64,000 nt of DNA. It comes from Nematostella vectensis. Its lineage: Eukaryota; Cnidaria; Anthozoa; Actiniaria; Edwardsiidae. Position 1 is the stretch's first letter; every line of letters starts with the position of its first letter. A model generated the notes under the pieces. That model saw only the letters and a program-made list of their open reading frames with translations. It did no database searches and was not told the origin of the DNA. Positions 57,787 through 64,000 of the stretch are shown here, one piece after another. Where the stretch lies: contig NC_064041.1 of NCBI RefSeq assembly GCF_932526225.1, positions 11,452,813-11,516,812 of the forward strand. The letters are read 5' to 3'. The position numbers were made by a program, and so were the translations under genes.

Positions 57787-58256
57787 AACATTTGTAAATT
57801 TATTTCGATTATTATCAAGTGGCCTCGAGACTGTTGTAATTCTATTAGAATATTATATAAAATAAAGATTCAATCAAGAGTATGTATTGTATTTGATATT
57901 GACGTACTTGAAGGTTAAAGCCGGACAATAAAAAGAAAGATTGCAGAATTATTATCCATTTATTCTGAATGTTTTAATCCGTGGGCTTTAATCTTAGAGA
58001 GGGAGGTGTTGTCTTTTCGTGGCCATCTTTAACCCTAGTTTGTGCCGGTCTCCCTGTGGTACTAAAGTATTGTCACGTGGTCTAGCATTCCACCATGTTC
58101 CTTATCGTTCACCGCAAAGTTATGGCTCGCCGAGCGGTTGAAGTCTCCAAGCAAATGTTTGCTTTACACCGAGTCTGAGCGAAAACACAACTTAACCATG
58201 ACATGATGGCTCGACTATAGATCGAGTTATCCCTTGAATACTACACCAGAAGCGAG

Positions 58257-58854
58257 ATGTTTGGGCGAAGTCTGGGCAGCAAGTTCCCATGTATTGTTGT
58301 GTTGATTGTGTTTGGTATTATAGAAGTACAAATTTTGGATCTCACCAAATCTCGGACAGGACTTCGTAAGAATTTTAAACCCAACTCAGGTAAGTAAAGA
58401 TACGGAAGGAGAAAACAAAACGGCTTGCCGTCCTCATAGAGTTATTTTCAAAACAATAGCTAATTTTGACGCATGACTTTATAAAATCGAACGCGTGCTG
58501 TTAGGAACGTGTGCGATGTGTTCTGTCAATTTGTACCCCTCAGTCCGTGGTCTATTGTGAACTATCATCTCATGTGTTTTTGTCCTTGTGTTTTACATTT
58601 TAATTTTCGGCACCCTATAAAATACACTAATATAGCGAAGTGAGATATTGCTATTTTGCTTCTTATTTATATTTTGGAAGCCATTCAAATGTCACATTGT
58701 CAATAACGATGACCGCCTAAATGATGTTACCAGATGACTGTGAAATTGCATTCTGTAATAAGCCATAACACAGAAAAAAATTGATATATGCCAGCTTTGT
58801 CTGTATTTAAAATTTTTGGAAGCCATTTGAGTGCCCAATTGTTGATTTTTAAGT

Positions 58855-58885
<31 letters not shown>

Positions 58886-61800
58886 GCATTTCTACTTGCA
58901 AAAACAATTGACAACTTCAGTTCCTTTGACCTTTCAACAATACAGTGTGAGCAAAAGTAAACATTTACCTGCTTTCAGATGCTATCAGATACCAAACTAA
59001 TTACTTAAAATCTGCTCAACAGATTGAGCATTTCAATCTTATATCTTTGTTGTTTCTACAGATGAATCAAATTTACAAAATGAAGATAAAAGAAACATCT
59101 TGGTGGTTGGAGATGAAAGTAACGAGAGACCAATGTTAACAAAGGTACAAAAGATTTGCTGGGGGGAGGGGAGGGGGAACCTGGGGCATTTTTAAGCTGT
59201 AAGCCCACCATCAAGATTTAGATCATAAAAACAATGTGATGGTCTTGAAGCTGTTGAAACTCTTTTGCATAAAATAAAGTTTTGAAAGTTTTCTAAATTA
59301 TTAAGTTTGGATTTTTTTCCCAGTTTGTTATCGTATCCCAACTTTTCTTGTATTGGTGGCATTCCTGTTTTTCCTGTTTCAGACTGCATTTGGTGCCCAG
59401 TCTGTGTTTGACAACACTGTCATCATATACAACAGGGTTCCCAAGACAGCAAGCACAAGCTTCATGGGTGTGGTGTATGACTTGAGCGAGCAGAATAATT
59501 ATCACACCATCCACCTCAATGTTACAAAGAATTCCCATGTTATGTCTGTAACAGACCAACTAAGATTTGCTCATAATATAACCCAATGGAGCGAGCGTTT
59601 ACCAGCCTTCTACCATGGACATGTGCAGTACATAGAATTCCAGAGTCTTGGTGTCACTAAACCTGTGATTTATATCAATGTGATACGCAAGCCTTTGGAC
59701 CGGCTGGTATCTTATTACTATTTTCTGAGGTTTGGAGATACATTTAGGCCACATAAGCGACGTTCACGCCAGGGTAACAAGGAGGTAAGACCTACCATCA
59801 TGGAGATGAACAGCAGACGACAGCTAAAATAGGGCAGGGGCGAGGGGAGGTGAACAGCAGACATCACCTAAAATAGGATGGGGCAGAGGGAGATAAACAG
59901 CAGACATCACCTAAAATAGGATGGGGTGGGGGGAGGTGAACAGCAGACAACACCTAAAATAGGATGGGGGTTTGGGGAGATGAACAGCAGACATCACCTA
60001 AAATAGGATGGGGTGGGGGGAGATGAACAGCAGACCACCTAAAATAGGATGGGGCGGGGGGAGATGAACAGCAGACATCACCTAAAATAGGATGGGGTGG
60101 GGGGAGGTGAACAGCAGACATCACCTAAAATAGGATGGGGGTTTGGGGAGATGAACAGCAGACATCACCTAAAATAGGATGGGGTGGGGGGAGATGAACA
60201 GCAGACATCACCTAAAATAGGATGGGGTGGGGGGAGATGAACAGCAGACATCACCTAAAATAGGATGGGGTGGGGGGAGATGAACAGCAGACATCACCTA
60301 AAATAGGATGGGGTGGGGGGAGATGAACAGCAGACATCACCTAAAATAGGATGGGGTGGGGGGAGATGAACAGCAGACATCACCTAAAATAGGATGGGGC
60401 AGGGGGAGATGAACAGCAGACATCACCTGAAATAGGATGGGGTTGGGGGGAAATGAACAGCAGACATCACCTAAAATAAGGCAGGGGAGGTGGGGGGGGA
60501 TAACTAAAATAGGGCGCGTGTGGGGGGATAACAGAATATTGCCAGGTTATCAAGTACAAGGAAAAAAGATTGCACTCAAGAATTCATTTGTCATAACCTG
60601 CAGGGCTTATTGATAGCTGAATCCTAAAATTATTACATTAAAAGAATTATTACATTAAACGGCTTTTTAAACGTGGATTTTTTTTATTTGCACATCTTCT
60701 GTTAACTGTGTTCTCAGACATTTGACGAGTGTCTCTCAAGAGGACATAAAGACTGTCAGCCTGAGAAGCTATGGTTGCAGGTTCCATTCTTCTGTGGGCA
60801 CGCACCTCAATGCCAGTAAGTAACAATTTAATGATAGCACAATACCTCCAGGTTTCAATTCCAGGTCAAGATTTTTTTTTTCAAAAAAAATCTCTGAAAA
60901 TGGATCCAACCATAAGGTATAAACCTGACTCTCTATATTAGGGACAGTGAACTTCTCATATTCCTGGATAAAGCTTTAAGCTGAAGGTCCCATCTGCCTC
61001 CAAAACGGTGCATTTACTTGAATAGGGGGGGGGGGGGGGGGGCATAACAGAGCTGCTGGGGACACTGGTCCGTGGTGCTATTTTCGGTGACAGTGCAAAT
61101 ACACACAACCCCACACTATTAATTGTAAACTGTGTGGAGTGCACTCTCTATGTACACTAGTAAAAGTCAGTCTCATCTAAAGCACTTTGTAATAAATTGT
61201 ACCAAACTGACATTTACTTGAGACTAATAAAAATGATGCAATATCCTGGTAGTGTGCGACCATCAGATTTTGATCCTAAGGTATTTTAGCCTTTTTAGAA
61301 TTGCTTGTACTTTTGTAAACATGATGCTTTTATTTTTCTCAGGGGATGATAGAGACTTGATAGAGAGAGGGGGCTTATAATATTGGCTCTAGTGGGGGTG
61401 CCTATTGCAAAGAGAGGTTAAGAAAGATTAGAGGGAGTTAATAGAGCTTTTAGAGTACATTATTAAACAACTCAATTTCTTTTTCCCTTGTAGGTCGCCA
61501 GGAAACAAATGGGCGCTAGAGCAAGCTAAGCGGCACCTTGTGGAGAAGTACTTGCTTGTTGGTTTGACAGAACAGCTGGAAGATTTTATCACTATTTTGG
61601 AAACAGCACTACCAAGATTTTTTAAAGGAGCAACAAATAGATTCCAAACTGGTACTAATTAAATTGAATTGTGAGATATTTTAGCCATACAATACTTCTT
61701 TTTCCTAAGGACTTTTTTACCCCTCAACAATAATTTTTTTTCCTATGCATCCCGTATTTTATTCTTATTTCTGTGGTGGAGTGGTGGGGATAGGAGCCAT

Positions 61801-62327
61801 CTCTCTTGTCTTCACGCAATACATCATACTTTAGTACAATATTTTACCCATTGACCCCCTGGTTTGCTTAGCAGCATTTCCACAGGGTTCAAAATAGCAG
61901 TCAGCTAATGGCAATAGCCGGCTGTTTTCTGGTCTTTGCTGGCTGTTTTTGTCTGTATTTCCCTCTCATATTTTGAGTGTGCAGGCTTCTTTTCCCCACG
62001 AAAATACACAAACCCACCAAAATCTAGAAAATTTAAAAAACTTATTTGGAACCTTGTTTCCAGGTTCTCGTTCTCATTTTTATTTCACCCTTTGCAGGAA
62101 ACAAGTCACACCTGCGAAAAACAGCATCAAAACAGCCGCTGCAACAACAGACTTTAGACTTCTTTTACAAAAACAAAATATGGAAAATGGAAAATGAATT
62201 TTACGAGTTTGCAAGAAAAGTGTTCAATGGTGTGAAAAAGAAAACTCTAATTGTCAACCAAGATGGCTCTGTGACTTCATCAGTAGAGTTCTTCTATGAA
62301 AAAATCCGTCCAAGAAGCACGACTTGA
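58257..62327 (+). CDS. HS2ST1: Heparan sulfate 2-O-sulfotransferase (6 exons, 367 aa)
   Basis: Exons 58257-58389, 59062-59144, 59383-59784, 60718-60815, 61494-61651 and 62098-62327 join in phase. It is a type II Golgi membrane enzyme that moves sulfate from PAPS to the 2-O position of iduronate in heparan sulfate. Residues about 9-25 form the N-terminal membrane anchor ([15 protein letters not shown]), then a stem. The PAPS 5'-phosphosulfate loop is [11 protein letters not shown] with K93. FYHGH carries H150 and H152, matching the catalytic histidine region of vertebrate HS2ST. The 3'-phosphate site is [17 protein letters not shown]. The C-terminal [12 protein letters not shown] and FFYEKIRP are family hallmarks. 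Length is near the vertebrate 356 aa. The intron after the third exon is filled by a 43-bp minisatellite starting beside the donor. Confidence 0.95.
59795..60530 (+). repeat. 43-bp minisatellite beside an HS2ST splice donor, about 17 copies
   Basis: Direct repeats built on GAGATGAACAGCAGACATCA, then CCTAAAATAGGATGGGG. The first copy begins about 15 bases inside the intron after the donor at 59785. G-rich parts vary between GGGGTGGGGG and GGGGGTTTGGG. Confidence 0.93.
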
Positions 62328-64000
62328 TTTTATTCTTCTGTACATTGTTTGCACATGGTGCCATCTTGTGTGTGATGGTCATGTGATTAGAGACTGTAAA
62401 TAGCAGTTGTTCCTGTTAGAGGTATTCTGCAAATAGGATGCTAGAGAAGATAAACAGGAAGTAAGCAAGGCTGAGAGCAGTTTACTCATTAGATAAACCC
62501 CTAGAACACACATCTTGAACACACCCCTAGAACACACCCCTAGAACACACCCCTTGGACACACCCCTAGGACACACCCCTAGAACGCGCCCCTAGAACAC
62601 ACCCCTTGGACACACCCCTTGGACACACCCTTTGGACACACCCCTAGAACACACATCTTGGACATACCCCTAGAACACACATCTTGGACACCACTAGAAC
62701 ACACGTCTTGGACACACCCCTAGAACACACATCTTGGACACCACTAGAACACACCCCTTGGACACACATCTTGGACATACCCCTTGGACACACCCCTAGA
62801 ACACACATCTTGGACATACCCCTAGAACACACATCTTGGACACCACTAGAACACACGTCTTGGACACACCCCTAGAACACACATCTTGGACACCACTAGA
62901 ACACACCCCTTGGACACACATCTTGGACATACCCCTTGGACACACCCCTAGAACACACGTCTTGGACACACCTCTAGAACACACATCTTGGACACACATC
63001 TTGGACACACCCCTTGGACACACATCTTGGACACACCCCTTGGACACACATCTTGGACACACCCCTTGGACACACATCTTGGACACACCCCTAGAACACA
63101 CGTCTTGGACACCACTAGAACACACCCCTTGGACACACATCTTGGACACACCCCTAGAACACACATCATGGACACACCCCTAGAACACACGTCTTGGACA
63201 TACCCCTAGAACACACATCTTGGACACCACTAGAACACACCCCTTGGACACACATCTTGGACACACCCCTTGGACACACATCTTGGACACACCCCTAGAA
63301 CACACGTCTTGGACATACCCCTAGAACACACATCTTGGACACCACTAGAACACACCCCTTGGACACACATCTTGGACACACCCCTTGGACACACATCTTG
63401 GACACACCCCTTGCTTGAACAAACCCCTTGGATTCTCCCTTTGAAACCCTTTGATATGCCCCTTACCGGACAAACTCTTGGACAAACCTCTTGGGTACAC
63501 CCTTTTCCTTTCATATTATAAACAACAGGTTTAGACCACTTTAATTTGTTTTAAACTGGAAAACTGTCTTCTACTGCACTTTTGAGGCACGTTAAAACGG
63601 GTTGCTTTTTTCATATTTCACACCTTAAGAGAGGGAGCACTAATTTAAGAGGGGCGCATTTTGAGGCTTCACCCTAAAACACATTTTCTGTACATATATT
63701 GTTGAGAGAGTTACAATAGAAAAAATATACATGTTTGAGTTGTTGCAGGCTTTTCATTTTTGAAATTTTTCTTATAAGAATAGCCAAATTTTAGACATAT
63801 TTTTTATGCCAGGTGCTTAACCAGGATTTGCTGGGGGGGATAGCTGTGCCTACCGATTGGAACCAGAGGCTGCCTTAAGGGGGAGGGGTTGGCAGGAGAG
63901 GCTGCGTCCACTAATTGGAGTAGGGTTTGATTATGAAATGCTGTAAATTGCATAACGGTCTGACTTGTGGAATAGGGCATACGACCACAAGTGACGTTTT
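62328..64000. other. 3' flank of HS2ST to window end; no further gene seen
   Basis: Holds the HS2ST 3' UTR and a long 12/24-bp satellite (62505-63420). From 63421 to 64000 I see only unremarkable sequence with G-rich patches; no exon could be supported. Confidence 0.5.
62505..63420. repeat. 12-bp-based minisatellite with higher-order structure, about 75 monomers
   Basis: Built from two alternating kinds of monomer, CCTAGAACACAC and CTTGGACACACC (or ATCTTGGACACC), arranged in longer repeated blocks: for example ACCACTAGAACACACCCCTT recurs at about 62740, 62890, 63110, 63225 and 63340. It is open in several frames because the unit lacks stops. Confidence 0.93.

Larger units (their letters stand above)
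55462..58256. other. Intergenic region between MKK7 and HS2ST, mostly transposons
   Basis: Contains the Harbinger-like element (55535-57063), one end of an element like that at 8703 (57130-57155, CCCTGGGTACCAGAGGCT), and two short MITE-like elements (57397-57581, 57638-57786). No host gene was recognised. The last 300 bp are the probable promoter and 5' UTR of HS2ST. Confidence 0.5.

Noticed and set aside
57419-57818. Small minus-strand ORFs with PPPPPPP and GRIQDFSGG-like peptides
   Set aside because: They arise from G homopolymers and MITE ends; such peptides are common false ORFs in repeat-rich animal DNA.
62684-63521. ORFs of 60-122 aa on both strands
   Set aside because: 12-bp-based satellite without stop codons; not coding.

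Overview
This is a eukaryotic, metazoan window, most likely from a cnidarian such as a sea anemone or other anthozoan. The evidence is intron-rich animal genes (26 coding exons for LRSAM1) with GT-AG junctions and moderate introns, abundant small inverted-repeat elements, a non-LTR retrotransposon tail, and very many minisatellites and (GAT)n tracts. The taxon is inference; I could not compare with a database.

Layout. 424-4455 (+): the 3' part of an unrecognised proline-rich gene that enters from the left. 5009-15846 (+): a 13-exon gene I could chain in phase from ATG to stop (616 aa), with a bHLH domain, an HMG box, a coiled coil and a C-terminal CW zinc finger. bHLH plus HMG box is the architecture of MEIOSIN/BHMG1, the meiosis initiator; the CW finger is an unexpected addition. 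A single-exon 237-aa ORF lies in one of its introns. 19228-23907 (-): a three-exon coiled-coil protein with a low-complexity middle and an R3H-like C-terminus. 27330-41233 (-): LRSAM1 (LRRs, coiled coil, SAM, PSAP, RING; 698 aa). 41490-43259 (+): an intronless RING-coiled-coil-NHL (TRIM-like) gene, head-to-head with LRSAM1 over a 256-bp shared promoter. 48222-55461 (+): MAP2K7/MKK7 (12 exons, 393 aa), whose DFG motif reads DFS. 55535-57063: a PIF/Harbinger-like DNA element. 58257-62327 (+): heparan sulfate 2-O-sulfotransferase (6 exons, 367 aa).

The genes do not form one pathway. Two neighbours, LRSAM1 and the RING-NHL gene, are both putative E3 ubiquitin ligases sharing a promoter; MKK7 is a JNK-pathway kinase; HS2ST is a Golgi enzyme.

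The strongest non-genic pattern is that tandem repeats are anchored on exon edges: at least six arrays or duplications include or abut a splice acceptor, splice donor or stop codon, so that copies of the splice site are repeated up to about 29 times (2141-2945, 5289-5632, 14741-15370, 32150-33195, 43241-43450, 51448-51528). All exon models were built by eye from splice consensus, phase and similarity to known families; none is supported by transcripts here.
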